Part shown: positions 42,113 to 51,268 of the stretch, piece after piece | Layout of the letters: each line of letters starts with the position of its first letter | Numbering within the stretch: the stretch's first letter is position 1 | NCBI RefSeq assembly: GCF_044761985.1 | Contig: NZ_JBIWDK010000003.1 | Span: 434,001-498,000, forward strand | Direction: 5' to 3' | Length of the DNA stretch: 64,000 nucleotides | Source: Peribacillus sp044761985 | GTDB taxonomy: Bacteria > Bacillota > Bacilli > Bacillales > DSM-1321 | The notes under the pieces: generated by a model | Told to the model about the DNA's origin: nothing | Database searches by the model: none | The model's input: the letters and a program-made list of their open reading frames with translations, nothing else | Position numbers and translations under genes: made by a program

Positions 42113-42596
42113 TCGGTCAACCTCCATATAATTATTATTACCCATTCTTACGAAAGATAAGGGGAAAGGTTTCACTTTATTACCCAAACCCTGCTAGAAA
42201 AAGCTACGCACCGTCCATTCATAAGGTGAGTATTATCAGAATATAAATTTTCTGAAATATCAAAATATTTAGATTGGTTGGATGAGTGGAACTAATACAT
42301 AAAAAATTTCAGTTTGAAGATAAGATAATTATTCATTATTTTTAAATACAAAAAAATCTTCATTCTTTGTGATGAGCAAAAGCTATTAGAATCCTTATCG
42401 GAGTAAATAAAAAGAAATAAAGTTAATTTTTAGAAATAAAATTATAGGAAAAAATTATTCCTCAAGTTATAATATATTAAAAAAATGTTATAATTTGATA
42501 TAAATATATTGAATTAATATTAAAAATTGATTACACTTTTATTTAATTATCAGAAAATTTTTATTTTACCGGTAAAACAGTTTAGGGGGGATCGGG
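42113..42596. other. AT-rich intergenic region upstream of the oligopeptide operon
   Basis: About 480 bases, strongly AT-rich, with no open frame that has a ribosome binding site. It must hold the promoters of the Bax-inhibitor gene (minus) and the opp operon (plus), but no clear -35/-10 pair or riboswitch stands out. Confidence 0.5.
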
Positions 42597-43622
42597 TTGG
42601 AAAAGACAATATTACAGATAGAGAACCTCACTACGTCATTTCGTATTAAGAATAAATATCACGCAGCGGTGGACGATGTCTCGTTCACGGTGAATGAAAA
42701 TGAAATTGTAGCCGTGGTTGGTGAGTCAGGTTGTGGTAAGAGTGCACTAGCCCTCTCTATCATCCAATTACATAATATGCAAAGAACGAAATCTGAAGGT
42801 GTCATAAATTATAAGGGTCAGAATCTACTTGACCTTAATGAGTCACAAATGAATAAAGTTCGAGGTAAGGAATTGGGGATGATATTCCAAGAACCTCTGA
42901 CGGCATTGAATCCCCTAATGACTGTCGGAAAACAGATTGAGGAAAATCTTGATTATCATACGAATCTATCAACCAATGAAAAAAAGAAAAGAACAATTGA
43001 ACTGCTAACCCAGGTTGGTATCCCTTATCCGGAAAGGACCTACAAGCAGTTCCCTCATGAACTTTCAGGTGGCATGCGCCAAAGGGCCATGATATCGATT
43101 GCGATAGCTTGTAATCCTGCCTTGGTCATTGCGGACGAACCAACGACGGCTCTCGATGTGACGATCCAAGCTCAAATCCTGGATTTGTTGAAGGAAATAC
43201 AGAGCAAGACAAAAATGGGAATCATCTTGATTACTCATGACTTAAGCGTAGTGGCCGAAGTGGCTGACCGGATTGTCGTGATGTATGCCGGACAAGTGGT
43301 CGAGACTGGCAGTGTTAAAGATATATTCAAAAAACCATTGCATCCTTATACACGATCTTTGCTAAATTCCATCCCTTCGGCTACCACTGAAAAAAAACGT
43401 TTGCACGTTATAGAAGGAATCGTGCCCTCCATAGCGAAAATGGATAGGAATGGGTGCCGATTCCAAGAACGGATTCCTTGGATCCCCAAACAGGCCCATG
43501 AGGAGTCACCTGTCCTGCATGAAGTTGGCCAAGGTCATTATGTTAGGTGCACGTGTTATAAGGATTTTTATTTTCAATCTGAAGGAGAGGCAACGCCTTA
43601 TGACATTACTCAAGGTAGATAA
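42597..43622 (+). CDS. Oligopeptide ABC transporter ATPase (OppD-like)
   Basis: A 341-residue ATPase. Walker A GESGCGKSA, Q-loop MIFQEPLTALNP, signature ELSGGMRQRAMISIAIA, Walker B LVIADEPTTALD and H-loop LITHDL. A C-terminal oligopeptide-transporter extension follows. In most relatives this extension has a four-cysteine Fe-S motif; here GCRFQERIPWIPKQ replaces two of the cysteines by Ile and Gln. It starts with TTG behind AGGGGGGATCGGG. It overlaps the next gene by 23 bp and heads a five-gene operon. Confidence 0.9.
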   Translation: MEKTILQIENLTTSFRIKNKYHAAVDDVSFTVNENEIVAVVGESGCGKSALALSIIQLHNMQRTKSEGVINYKGQNLLDLNESQMNKVRGKELGMIFQEPLTALNPLMTVGKQIEENLDYHTNLSTNEKKKRTIELLTQVGIPYPERTYKQFPHELSGGMRQRAMISIAIACNPALVIADEPTTALDVTIQAQILDLLKEIQSKTKMGIILITHDLSVVAEVADRIVVMYAGQVVETGSVKDIFKKPLHPYTRSLLNSIPSATTEKKRLHVIEGIVPSIAKMDRNGCRFQERIPWIPKQAHEESPVLHEVGQGHYVRCTCYKDFYFQSEGEATPYDITQGR

Positions 43623-44526
43623 TTTAAAAGTGCATTTCCCTATAAGGGGCGGTTTTTTTCGTAGAGTAGTAGATCATGTCAGAGCTGTCGATGGTGTGTC
43701 ATTCGAATTGCAGCAAGGTGAGACCTACGGTTTGGTTGGAGAATCAGGTAGTGGGAAGTCAACGACGGGTAAAGCTGTGGTCAAGCTGAATGAGGTGACA
43801 TCAGGAAAAATCATGTTCGAAGGCAGGGATTTAGCTTCGTTGAGCAGAAAAGAAATCAAGCCATTCCGAAAAGATATCCAAATGATTTTTCAAGATCCGT
43901 ATTCTTCTTTAAATCCTAAAAAGCGGGTTCTCGATATCATTGCCGAGCCGTTAAGGAATTTTGAAAAGTTGTCGCCTGGAGAAGAAAAGAAAATTGTTCA
44001 GGACTTCTTGGATAAAGTCGGTCTAAGTCCCGAATCCATTTATAAGTATCCACATGAGTTTTCAGGCGGACAGCGTCAGCGTATAGGAATTGCGAGATCT
44101 TTGACGTTAAAGCCAAAACTGATCATTGCCGATGAACCTGTGTCTGCGCTGGATGTATCGGTCCAAGCACAGGTATTGAACTTCCTTCAAGATTTACAGG
44201 AGGAGTTTAACTTGACCTATTTATTTGTCGGCCATGATCTTGGAGTAATCAGGCATATGTGTGACAGGATGGGCGTGATGTATCGCGGAAGAATCGTAGA
44301 AGAGGGCACAAGCCAGGAAATCTATGAAAACCCTCAGCACATCTATACCAAACGTCTGATAGCGGCCATTCCGGACCTAGAACCGGAAGTGCGTGAGCAA
44401 AAAATACTACTCAGGAGGAAATTGACAGCGGAGTATGAAACGTCTTATTCCCAATACTTTGATGAAAACGGACGGGCCTACGATTTAAAGCCAATTTCGT
44501 CCACTCATAGAGTCGCAATACAATAA
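43600..44526 (+). CDS. Oligopeptide ABC transporter ATPase (OppF-like)
   Basis: A 308-residue second ATPase, starting MTLLKVDNLKVHFPIRGGFF, the typical OppF N-terminus. Walker A GESGSGKST, Q-loop MIFQDPYSSLNP, signature EFSGGQRQRIGIARSL, Walker B LIIADEPVSALD and H-loop FVGHDL are intact. ATG 43600 follows GAAGGAGAGG; a much longer upstream frame overlapping oppD is rejected. It forms the nucleotide-binding heterodimer with the OppD-like subunit. Confidence 0.92.
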   Translation: MTLLKVDNLKVHFPIRGGFFRRVVDHVRAVDGVSFELQQGETYGLVGESGSGKSTTGKAVVKLNEVTSGKIMFEGRDLASLSRKEIKPFRKDIQMIFQDPYSSLNPKKRVLDIIAEPLRNFEKLSPGEEKKIVQDFLDKVGLSPESIYKYPHEFSGGQRQRIGIARSLTLKPKLIIADEPVSALDVSVQAQVLNFLQDLQEEFNLTYLFVGHDLGVIRHMCDRMGVMYRGRIVEEGTSQEIYENPQHIYTKRLIAAIPDLEPEVREQKILLRRKLTAEYETSYSQYFDENGRAYDLKPISSTHRVAIQ

Positions 44527-44540
44527 GGAGGTGGAAAGTA

Positions 44541-45509
44541 ATGTGGAAATTTATCCTTAGGCGCCTATTAGTCATGATTCCGCAGCTCTTTCTGTTGAGC
44601 ATCATCGTTTTCATGATGGCAAAAGCCATGCCAGGTGATGCCTTGTCAGGTCAGGAAATAAGCAACCCAAGGGCGGATCCGGCTGAGCTTGAAAGAATCA
44701 GGGATGACATGGGCTTGAATGACCCTTGGTACCAACAATATGTAAGATGGGCATCAAATGCTGTCCAAGGGGACTTCGGAGTGTCTTATACGCACAAAAT
44801 ACCAGTTATGGATGTCATTGAAAACAGGCTTTGGAATACGGTTTTTCTTGCAATCGTCACTCTTATCTTTACATATTTGCTAGCTATTCCACTCGGCATA
44901 GTGAGCGGTAGATATAATGATACGTGGATGGACAAGGGAGTTACCGGTTATAGTTACCTAGGTTTTGGTACACCAATTTTCATATTTGCTCTTATTATGC
45001 TATTTGTTTTCGGGTTCGGTCTAAATTGGTTCCCATCTGGTGGAAGCGTCGATTCCAAATTGGATTCAGGGACGTTCGCTTATGTGGTCAGTAAGATTAA
45101 CCATTTGATCCTGCCAGCTTTAAGTACGGCTTTAATTGCAACGACAAGTACCATTCAATATTTGCGAAATGAAATCATAGATAATAAGATTAAGGATTTC
45201 GTAAGGACCGCTCGATCGAAAGGTGTTCCGGAATCGAAAGTATACTCACGACATATCTTGAGAAATTCATTTCTACCGATTGCAGCATTCTTAGGATATG
45301 AAATCACTGGATTAATCGGTGGCTCTGTCATAATCGAGACCATCTTTAGTTATCCAGGATTAGGCCAGCTATTCCTTAGCTCTGTAAGCCTAAGGGACTT
45401 CAGTGTCGTGACGGCCATTGTCATGATGACAGGATTCGCCACTTTGCTTGGCACTCTTCTTTCTGACATCATACTTAGCGCGGTGGATCCGCGTATACGG
45501 ATAGAATAG
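44541..45509 (+). CDS. Oligopeptide ABC transporter permease (OppB-like)
   Basis: A 322-residue membrane subunit with six helices, beginning MWKFILRRLLVMIPQLFLLS, the standard OppB/DppB N-terminus. The coupling loop is in FVRTARSKGVPESKVYSRHILRNSFLP. AAGGAGGTGGAAAG precedes ATG by a good distance. Together with the OppC-like subunit it forms the peptide channel. Confidence 0.92.
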   Translation: MWKFILRRLLVMIPQLFLLSIIVFMMAKAMPGDALSGQEISNPRADPAELERIRDDMGLNDPWYQQYVRWASNAVQGDFGVSYTHKIPVMDVIENRLWNTVFLAIVTLIFTYLLAIPLGIVSGRYNDTWMDKGVTGYSYLGFGTPIFIFALIMLFVFGFGLNWFPSGGSVDSKLDSGTFAYVVSKINHLILPALSTALIATTSTIQYLRNEIIDNKIKDFVRTARSKGVPESKVYSRHILRNSFLPIAAFLGYEITGLIGGSVIIETIFSYPGLGQLFLSSVSLRDFSVVTAIVMMTGFATLLGTLLSDIILSAVDPRIRIE

Positions 45510-45526
45510 GAAGCGGGGTGAGTCTA

Positions 45527-46432
45527 ATGGAAATGAAAGTGCAAACTGGAAATAACATACAAATTCAAGAAGTGAGTCCTTCGGGAATGAAAATCATTTG
45601 GCAGGAAATTAAGAAAGATAAAATGGCAATGGGCTCATTGATTCTACTGGCAGCCATCTTGCTTTTCGTTTATGGCGCATCTTTCTTCATGGATGCCAAG
45701 GAAATCGCTAAAGTCGATTTCCTATCCATCTATATGGAGCCATCTTCGGACTATTGGCTTGGAACTGACTATGGTGGACGGGATGTATTTGGACAACTCA
45801 TCATCGGTACAAGGAATTCATTCACGATTAGTTTATTTATTACTTTATTCACGGCTATCATCGGATTGACTTTTGGGCTTCTTGCTGGTTATTTTGGCGG
45901 TGCTACCGATAATGTAATCATGCGTATTATAGATTTTGTCATTGCGCTGCCACAGTTAATGTTCATCATTGTTTTCGTTACGATTGTGCCTACTTTTAAT
46001 GTCCCGGTTTTCATTTTGATCATGACGCTGTTTTTATGGACCGGTAAGGCAAGGCTCATTCGTTCGAAGGTATTATCTGAGCGAGAATTGGATTATGTTC
46101 ATGCGTCACAAACACTTGGTACTCCACATTGGAAAATCATTATTTTCCAGGTGCTTCCAAATATAAGTTCTCTGATCATCGTAAACTTCATTTTGAATCT
46201 TGCAGGCAATATTGGCCTAGAATCCAGCTTGACCTTTTTAGGATTCGGTCTTCCAGAGAGCACACCGAGTTTAGGTACGCTCATAAGTTATGCTCGAAAC
46301 CCAGATGTTTTAGAAAACAAATGGTGGATATGGATACCCGCATCACTCATGATTCTAGTGTTGATGCTGAGTATAAATTTTGTTGGTCAAGCATTGAAAC
46401 GTGCTGCTGACGCAAGACAAAGAAGAGGATAA
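45527..46432 (+). CDS. Oligopeptide ABC transporter permease (OppC-like)
   Basis: A 301-residue membrane subunit. After a hydrophilic N-terminus and first helix comes HWLGTDYGGRDVF-like sequence (here YWLGTDYGGRDVFGQLIIG), diagnostic for OppC/DppC. The coupling loop is LDYVHASQTLGTPHWKIIIFQVLP. ATG 45527 is preferred over GTG 45518 because GGGGTGA lies 6 nt upstream of it. Confidence 0.92.
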   Translation: MEMKVQTGNNIQIQEVSPSGMKIIWQEIKKDKMAMGSLILLAAILLFVYGASFFMDAKEIAKVDFLSIYMEPSSDYWLGTDYGGRDVFGQLIIGTRNSFTISLFITLFTAIIGLTFGLLAGYFGGATDNVIMRIIDFVIALPQLMFIIVFVTIVPTFNVPVFILIMTLFLWTGKARLIRSKVLSERELDYVHASQTLGTPHWKIIIFQVLPNISSLIIVNFILNLAGNIGLESSLTFLGFGLPESTPSLGTLISYARNPDVLENKWWIWIPASLMILVLMLSINFVGQALKRAADARQRRG

Positions 46433-46450
46433 AAAAGGGGAGTGTATGTC

Positions 46451-48217
46451 ATGAAAATTAAAAATTATAGCAAAGTATTAAGTGCATTGGCCATATCGTC
46501 GCTACTTCTTGCTGCATGTTCAGATGATACGTCGACTAAGGAGAAAAAGGGAAAAGCTGTTGAACAAGTGGATGCATCGAAATTCCCGGCGGTTACATCA
46601 AATAAAGGGAAACCAATCGAAGGCGGTCACCTTACTTACGGTTTGGTATCTGATACGCCATTTGAAGGAATCTTAAATAAAGTCTTCTACCAAGGTGATC
46701 CGGATAATCAAGTTATTACGTTCTTTGATGAAGATTTATTGGATACCGATGAAGATTGGGTATTTACAAATGAAGGCGCAGCTACCTATGAAATATCAGA
46801 AGATAATAAAACGGTCTCACTTACCATCAAAGACAATGTTAATTGGCATGACGGTAAACCTGTAACGGGGGCCGACTTGGAATATGCTTATCTCGTAATG
46901 GGAAGCAAAGAGTACAAGGGAGTCCGTTATGATGAACAAATGGCATTGATTGAAGGGATGGAAGAGTATCATGAAGGTAAGGCAGACAGTATTTCCGGAA
47001 TCAAGGTAGACGGAAAGAAAATCAGCTTCACCTTTAAGAAAGCGAATCCTTCGGTTAAGACAGGACTATGGACATATCCGCTTCACAAGGAATACTTAAA
47101 AGATGTTGCGATTGGTGATTTGGAGTCTTCCGATAAAATCCGTAAAAACCCAATAGGTTTCGGACCATTCAAAGTGAAGAAAATCGTTCAAGGTGAAGCG
47201 GTCGAATTCGAAGCGAATAAAGATTACTATCGCGGAGCTCCTAAGTTGGACAGCGTCACCTTGAAAGTCATCAACCCATCCGTTGTTGTAAAATCATTGG
47301 AAAACGGGGATGTTGATGTAGCAGAAGTTTCAGCGGATTATTATGATCAAGCCGATAAGTTGGAAAACATCGAGATTTTAGGGAAAGTCGATTTGGCTTA
47401 TACGTACATCGGTTTTAATTTAGGGCACTATGATAAGAAAAAAGGCGAAAACGTGATGGATAACCCGAAATTCCAAGATAAACGACTTCGCCAGGCGATG
47501 GCCTATTCCATCAACAACGAACAGGTCGGCGAGAAGATGTATAAAGGACTTCGTTTCCCTGCCAACTCGGTTATTACGCCAACCTTTAAATATAACAATA
47601 AAGATATAAAGCCATATGAATATGATCCAGAAAAAGCGAAAAAATTATTGGATGAAGCAGGATATAAAGATACGAATGACGATGGCCTTCGCGAAGATCC
47701 GGATGGCAAGGAGTTCAAAATTAATTTTGCATCCATGAGTGGTGGAGATATTGCCGAACCGCTTACGAAATATTATATCCAGCAATGGCAGGAAGTCGGG
47801 CTGGATGTACAAATGTTAGATGGACGTCTTCATGAGTTCAATTCATTTTATGATTTGTTGAAAAAAGATAGCGATAAGGTAGATATTTTCCAAGCAGCTT
47901 GGGGTGTGGCTTCCGATCCAGATCCATCTGGAATCTGGTCAAGACAAGCACAATTCAATTATACTCGCTGGGTGAATGATAAGAATGATGAACTATTGGC
48001 AAAAGGAATTTCGGAGGAAGCGTTCGACGATCAATACCGTGTCGATGTCTATAACGAGTGGCAACAATTGATCCATGATGAAGTGCCTCTTATCCCAACT
48101 CTATTCCGATATACAATGACAGGGGTCAATGAACGTGTGACTGGTTATGATTATACTGCAGGTCGCCAATATCAATGGTTTGATGTAGGTGTGACAGAAG
48201 AATCAGCTAAAAAATAA
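46451..48217 (+). CDS. Oligopeptide-binding lipoprotein (OppA-like)
   Basis: A 588-residue extracellular solute-binding protein family 5. The signal ends in the lipobox LLAAC (Cys about 23). The domain includes NVNWHDGKPVTGADLEYAY and NPIGFGPFKVKKIVQGEAVEFEANKDYY, typical of OppA/AppA. Calcium-like DTNDDGLREDPDG is near residue 410. It is last in the operon (order D-F-B-C-A), unlike opp (A-B-C-D-F) or app (D-F-A-B-C) in B. subtilis. GGGGAG lies 9 nt before ATG 46451. Peptide length preference is unknown. Confidence 0.92.
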   Translation: MKIKNYSKVLSALAISSLLLAACSDDTSTKEKKGKAVEQVDASKFPAVTSNKGKPIEGGHLTYGLVSDTPFEGILNKVFYQGDPDNQVITFFDEDLLDTDEDWVFTNEGAATYEISEDNKTVSLTIKDNVNWHDGKPVTGADLEYAYLVMGSKEYKGVRYDEQMALIEGMEEYHEGKADSISGIKVDGKKISFTFKKANPSVKTGLWTYPLHKEYLKDVAIGDLESSDKIRKNPIGFGPFKVKKIVQGEAVEFEANKDYYRGAPKLDSVTLKVINPSVVVKSLENGDVDVAEVSADYYDQADKLENIEILGKVDLAYTYIGFNLGHYDKKKGENVMDNPKFQDKRLRQAMAYSINNEQVGEKMYKGLRFPANSVITPTFKYNNKDIKPYEYDPEKAKKLLDEAGYKDTNDDGLREDPDGKEFKINFASMSGGDIAEPLTKYYIQQWQEVGLDVQMLDGRLHEFNSFYDLLKKDSDKVDIFQAAWGVASDPDPSGIWSRQAQFNYTRWVNDKNDELLAKGISEEAFDDQYRVDVYNEWQQLIHDEVPLIPTLFRYTMTGVNERVTGYDYTAGRQYQWFDVGVTEESAKK

Positions 48218-48224
48218 TGTAGAA

Positions 48225-48256
48225 AGTCGGCTGCCTCCATTGGCAGCCGATTCTTT
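48225..48256 (+). terminator. Terminator of the oligopeptide operon
   Basis: AGTCGGCTGCC and GGCAGCCGATT form the stem, followed by CTTTGGTTTT. Confidence 0.82.
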
Positions 48257-48317
48257 GGTTTTAAGATGGTGAATTAAGGTTATATATGAATTGTAAGTAT
48301 TTGGAAGGGTGATAGTG

Positions 48318-48506
48318 ATGGAAGTGAGAAATCCAAATGAAACAAAGCGGGAACTTGAAATATTGTTTACGGAATCGGTTGGTCGTCTATTAAAGCCACT
48401 TGAAGAGGAAATCATTACAGACATCGTAGCCTATCCTGATGAAAAGAGAATTGCCTTCTTGGAATTTATGAAGGAAATGTCCAATAAACAAAGACAGTTA
48501 AAGTAA
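48318..48506 (+). CDS. Uncharacterised 62-residue protein
   Basis: A small charged helical protein (MEVRNPNETKRELEILF, then GRLLKPLEEEIITDIVAYPDEKRIAFLEFM). GAAGGGTGATAGTG precedes ATG 48318 and a terminator follows at 48561. No family is recognised. Its length and helix pattern are compatible with a regulatory peptide. Confidence 0.6.
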   Translation: MEVRNPNETKRELEILFTESVGRLLKPLEEEIITDIVAYPDEKRIAFLEFMKEMSNKQRQLK

Positions 48507-48560
48507 TCATGGTTCGCAAGTTTAATGACGTTACCTGGATTAAGGAATTTCGGTTGTATG

Positions 48561-48586
48561 GGACCGTCATATGACGGTCTTTTTAT
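48561..48586 (+). terminator. Terminator after the 62-residue gene
   Basis: GGACCGTCAT and ATGACGGTC form a palindromic stem followed by TTTTTAT. Confidence 0.8.
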
Positions 48587-48656
48587 ATGGCTTTTAATAT
48601 GTTCTTTGATCACTGAAAGAGATATACTTTTATATAAGAAGAAGGGAGTGTCATTG

Positions 48657-49703
48657 ATGAATCAAGTTAATGAAAAAGAAATCGTTTCGTACATAAAAGA
48701 GTTAGTATCCATTCCCAGTCCATCCGGTTATACGGAACAGGCCATTAAGTATACAGCAGCCTTCATGGAAAGTAAGCAAGTACCCTACCAAATCACGAAC
48801 AAGGGGGCATTGCTTGCCACTTTAAAAGGTAAAGATGATAGCTGTCATCGATTGCTGACGGCCCATGTGGATACATTGGGAGCCATGGTTAAGGAAATTA
48901 AGCCAAATGGCCGGCTGAAGTTGACGATGATTGGCGGGTTTCGGTGGAATTCCGTTGAAGGAGAATACTGTGAAATCCATACCGCAAGTGGAGATATTGT
49001 CACAGGCACGATATTGATTAACCAAACATCCGTACATGTGTATAAAAATGCTGGGGACGCTAAGCGTGATGAAGAGACAATCGAGGTTCGTATCGATGCA
49101 GTCGTCAAATCAAAAGAGGAAACAGAGGCCGTGGGCATATCCGTTGGTGACTTTGTTTCATTCGCACCAAGGATCGAGGAAACGAAGACTGGTTTCTTGA
49201 AGTCTAGACATTTGGATGACAAAGCAAGTGTTGGCATTTTGCTTCATATTATTGAGCAGATTCAAGCGGGGAAAATCGAATTGGCATATACGACGCATTT
49301 CCTGATTTCAAATAATGAAGAAATCGGATATGGCGGTAATTCCAATATTCCTGATAAGACGGTTGAATACTTAGCTGTCGATATGGGCGCAATCGGGGAA
49401 GGGCAAACGACGGATGAATATAGTGTTTCCATTTGTGCTAAAGATTCTTCCGGTCCGTACCATTATAAGTTACGCCAGCATCTGGTTTCACTTGCCAAGG
49501 CGAATGACATCGATTATCGCGTCGATATTTACCCGTACTATGGTTCTGATGCCTCAGCAGCAATCCGTGCAGGATTCGATGTGGTTCATGGCTTGATCGG
49601 ACCAGGGATTGATGCATCGCATGCATTTGAGAGAACGCATCTCTCATCTTTGAAGCATACAGCGAACCTAGTTGCACACTATTTACAATCTGAGCTTGTC
49701 TGA
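48657..49703 (+). CDS. M42 family metallopeptidase (glutamyl aminopeptidase/cellulase M type)
   Basis: A 348-residue dinuclear metal aminopeptidase. Metal ligands and catalytic residues appear in order: AHVDTLGAMV, RHLDDKASVG, the EE pair in SNNEEIGYGG, AVDMGAIG, and the final His in DASHAFERTH. Family members form large dodecamers in the cytoplasm and trim peptides. ATG 48657 follows GAAGGGAGTG; the upstream in-frame reading has no binding site. Fits with the peptide importer just upstream. Confidence 0.9.
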   Translation: MNQVNEKEIVSYIKELVSIPSPSGYTEQAIKYTAAFMESKQVPYQITNKGALLATLKGKDDSCHRLLTAHVDTLGAMVKEIKPNGRLKLTMIGGFRWNSVEGEYCEIHTASGDIVTGTILINQTSVHVYKNAGDAKRDEETIEVRIDAVVKSKEETEAVGISVGDFVSFAPRIEETKTGFLKSRHLDDKASVGILLHIIEQIQAGKIELAYTTHFLISNNEEIGYGGNSNIPDKTVEYLAVDMGAIGEGQTTDEYSVSICAKDSSGPYHYKLRQHLVSLAKANDIDYRVDIYPYYGSDASAAIRAGFDVVHGLIGPGIDASHAFERTHLSSLKHTANLVAHYLQSELV

Positions 49704-49710
49704 TCACATA

Positions 49711-49741
49711 AAAACACCCTCGCTTAAGCGAGGGTGTTTTT
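49711..49741 (+). terminator. Terminator of the M42 peptidase gene
   Basis: AAAACACCCTCGCTT and AAGCGAGGGTGTTTT form a perfect palindromic stem. Confidence 0.92.
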
Positions 49742-49742
49742 A

Positions 49743-49835
49743 TTTATCGGTCGATTCCATTCGTTTATCAGTCAAACTTGAAGATATATCGGTCCATTTA
49801 TCAATATATCGGTCAAATTACGATGTTTATCGGTC
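49743..49835. repeat. Phased array of five TWTATCGGTC repeats
   Basis: Five copies of a decamer start at 49743, 49764, 49785, 49805 and 49826: TTTATCGGTC, TTTATCAGTC, TATATCGGTC, TATATCGGTC, TTTATCGGTC. Spacing is 21, 21, 20, 21 bp, about two helical turns. Spacer sequences differ. It lies between two convergent genes, after a terminator. Confidence 0.8.
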
Positions 49836-49845
49836 AATTGGTTAC

Positions 49846-50268
49846 TTAAAGGTTTAGTTCTTCTGGTGGCTCACCGTTATTATTCATAAGTCGAATAGAA
49901 TCGGGTTTGATCTGTAATAATACGTAGTTTGGATCTTCTGGCCCTTCAAACCATTGTTCAAAGGATTTATTCCATAATTTTTTCTTCAATTCGGCGGTAT
50001 CATTGATTTTCGATGTTCCTGAAATTTCAATGTATGAATCGCCAAGGCCTTCATTGTCATAGCCAAACAAGACATGAACATGTGGGTTCTTTTCTATTTC
50101 ATCTATTTTTTCAGTCTTTACGCTTGTTGGTGTATAAAAGGTTAATTCCTCGTTGAAGAATGTCATGTAGCGCGAATAGGGCTTGTTATTTTCTACTGTT
50201 GATAGGACTCCGATTTTGCTTTCCTTGATCACATTCAATATTTTTTCTTTTAATTGATCTTGACTCAT
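49846..50268 (-). CDS. ydaG: General stress protein 26-like pyridoxamine 5'-phosphate oxidase-fold protein
   Basis: A 140-residue split-barrel flavin-binding-fold protein, the same length as B. subtilis YdaG. Segments: KIGVLSTVENNKPYSRYMTFF, LTFYTPTSVKTEKIDEIEKNPHVHVLF, and YIEISGTSKI. The enzymatic role of YdaG is unknown; it is a sigma-B general stress protein. ATG 50268 has GGAGTGG upstream. A sigma-B-like promoter (GTTTAA, 15 bp, GGAAGA) lies 35-60 bp before the start. Confidence 0.82.
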   Translation of the reverse strand: MSQDQLKEKILNVIKESKIGVLSTVENNKPYSRYMTFFNEELTFYTPTSVKTEKIDEIEKNPHVHVLFGYDNEGLGDSYIEISGTSKINDTAELKKKLWNKSFEQWFEGPEDPNYVLLQIKPDSIRLMNNNGEPPEELNL

Positions 50269-50301
50269 CTTCACCACTCCTTTTATTTTTCTCTTTATTA
50301 C

Positions 50302-50328
50302 TCTTCCTCTTATGCCTATAACTTAAAC
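50302..50328 (-). promoter_or_regulatory. Candidate sigma-B promoter of ydaG-like gene
   Basis: On the minus strand GTTTAA (perfect sigma-B -35), 15-bp spacer, GGAAGA (partial match to GGGWAW). Confidence 0.5.
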
Positions 50329-50455
50329 GGATTTGCACAGTTTTTATTATTTGGATGAATGGAATTTATGCTAAAGTACCATACTATTGATTACGTGTTT
50401 ATGGAAAAAGCAAATTCTTGTTTTTAAATCTATAGGTGAAGGTGAGTACAAGCAA

Positions 50456-51268
50456 ATGAATTGTGGAGAATTACTGATCATCGGCGGGGCGGAAGATAAA
50501 TGCCTAGAAGGTGAAGTTTTGAATAAATTCGTGGAGCTTGCAACGAGAAAACCAGGTGGAATCGGGATCCTACCGACTGCTAGCGAAATTCCCGATGAGG
50601 TTAGTAAAGAATACATCCGCATCTTTAAAGAGCTTGGTGTAAATCGAGTGGAAGTTCTCGAGGTGAATTCGAAAAGAGATGCAGAGGATCCGGCCATTTG
50701 TGAACAATTGGCCTCTTTTTCGGCTGTATTCATAACAGGGGGGAATCAAAGTCGATTGTCCGAGCTGATCCGTGATTCCCGATTGCATCAGACTCTTTCG
50801 AAGTCCTGGCATGATGGAATGGTTGTGGCCGGGACAAGCGCGGGTGCCTCGATTATGGGGAAGCGAATGATTGTTGCCGCAGATATGAAATTGGATGATG
50901 AAAAATTGAAGGTGGAAATAGGGAAGGGATTCGGATTTTTGGATGGACTCCTGATTGACCAGCATTTTTCACAACGCGGCCGGTTCGATCGGTTATTAAG
51001 TGCGATAGCTGAAAATGAAGAAATCATGGGTATTGGTATAGATGAAAATACAGCGATAGTAGTAAGCGATGGGAAATTTGAAGTGTATGGAATAAATCAA
51101 GTTCTGGTGCTTGATGGAAGTAGTAGTGACTATATCAATATTACGATTGCTGAAAACGGAAGCGAAGAACTGACACTTTCAGGTTTTCGTCTACATGCTT
51201 TAACTAGAGGGTATCAATTTGACTTGAAGACAAGAAAATTGTCGCTGGAGAAGAGGATTCAATCATGA
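50456..51268 (+). CDS. cphB: Cyanophycinase
   Basis: A 270-residue S51-family serine exopeptidase that breaks cyanophycin (poly-Asp-Arg) into beta-Asp-Arg dipeptides. It starts MNCGELLIIGGAEDK, has ITGGNQSRL (95-101) and the nucleophile elbow AGTSAGAS (S128), followed by the substrate histidine in DQHFSQRGR. No signal peptide, so intracellular. The ATG is preceded by AGGTGAAGGTGA. Its stop overlaps the cphA start by 4 bp, making a degradation-synthesis pair. Confidence 0.92.
   Translation: MNCGELLIIGGAEDKCLEGEVLNKFVELATRKPGGIGILPTASEIPDEVSKEYIRIFKELGVNRVEVLEVNSKRDAEDPAICEQLASFSAVFITGGNQSRLSELIRDSRLHQTLSKSWHDGMVVAGTSAGASIMGKRMIVAADMKLDDEKLKVEIGKGFGFLDGLLIDQHFSQRGRFDRLLSAIAENEEIMGIGIDENTAIVVSDGKFEVYGINQVLVLDGSSSDYINITIAENGSEELTLSGFRLHALTRGYQFDLKTRKLSLEKRIQS

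Noticed and set aside
43450..43599. Extended N-terminus for the OppF-like ATPase
   Set aside because: The extra 50 residues overlap oppD in another frame and do not resemble the family; ATG 43600 has a good binding site.
49743..49835. CRISPR array
   Set aside because: Repeats are only 10 bp with ~11-bp spacers, and no cas genes are nearby; CRISPR units need ~24-40 bp each.
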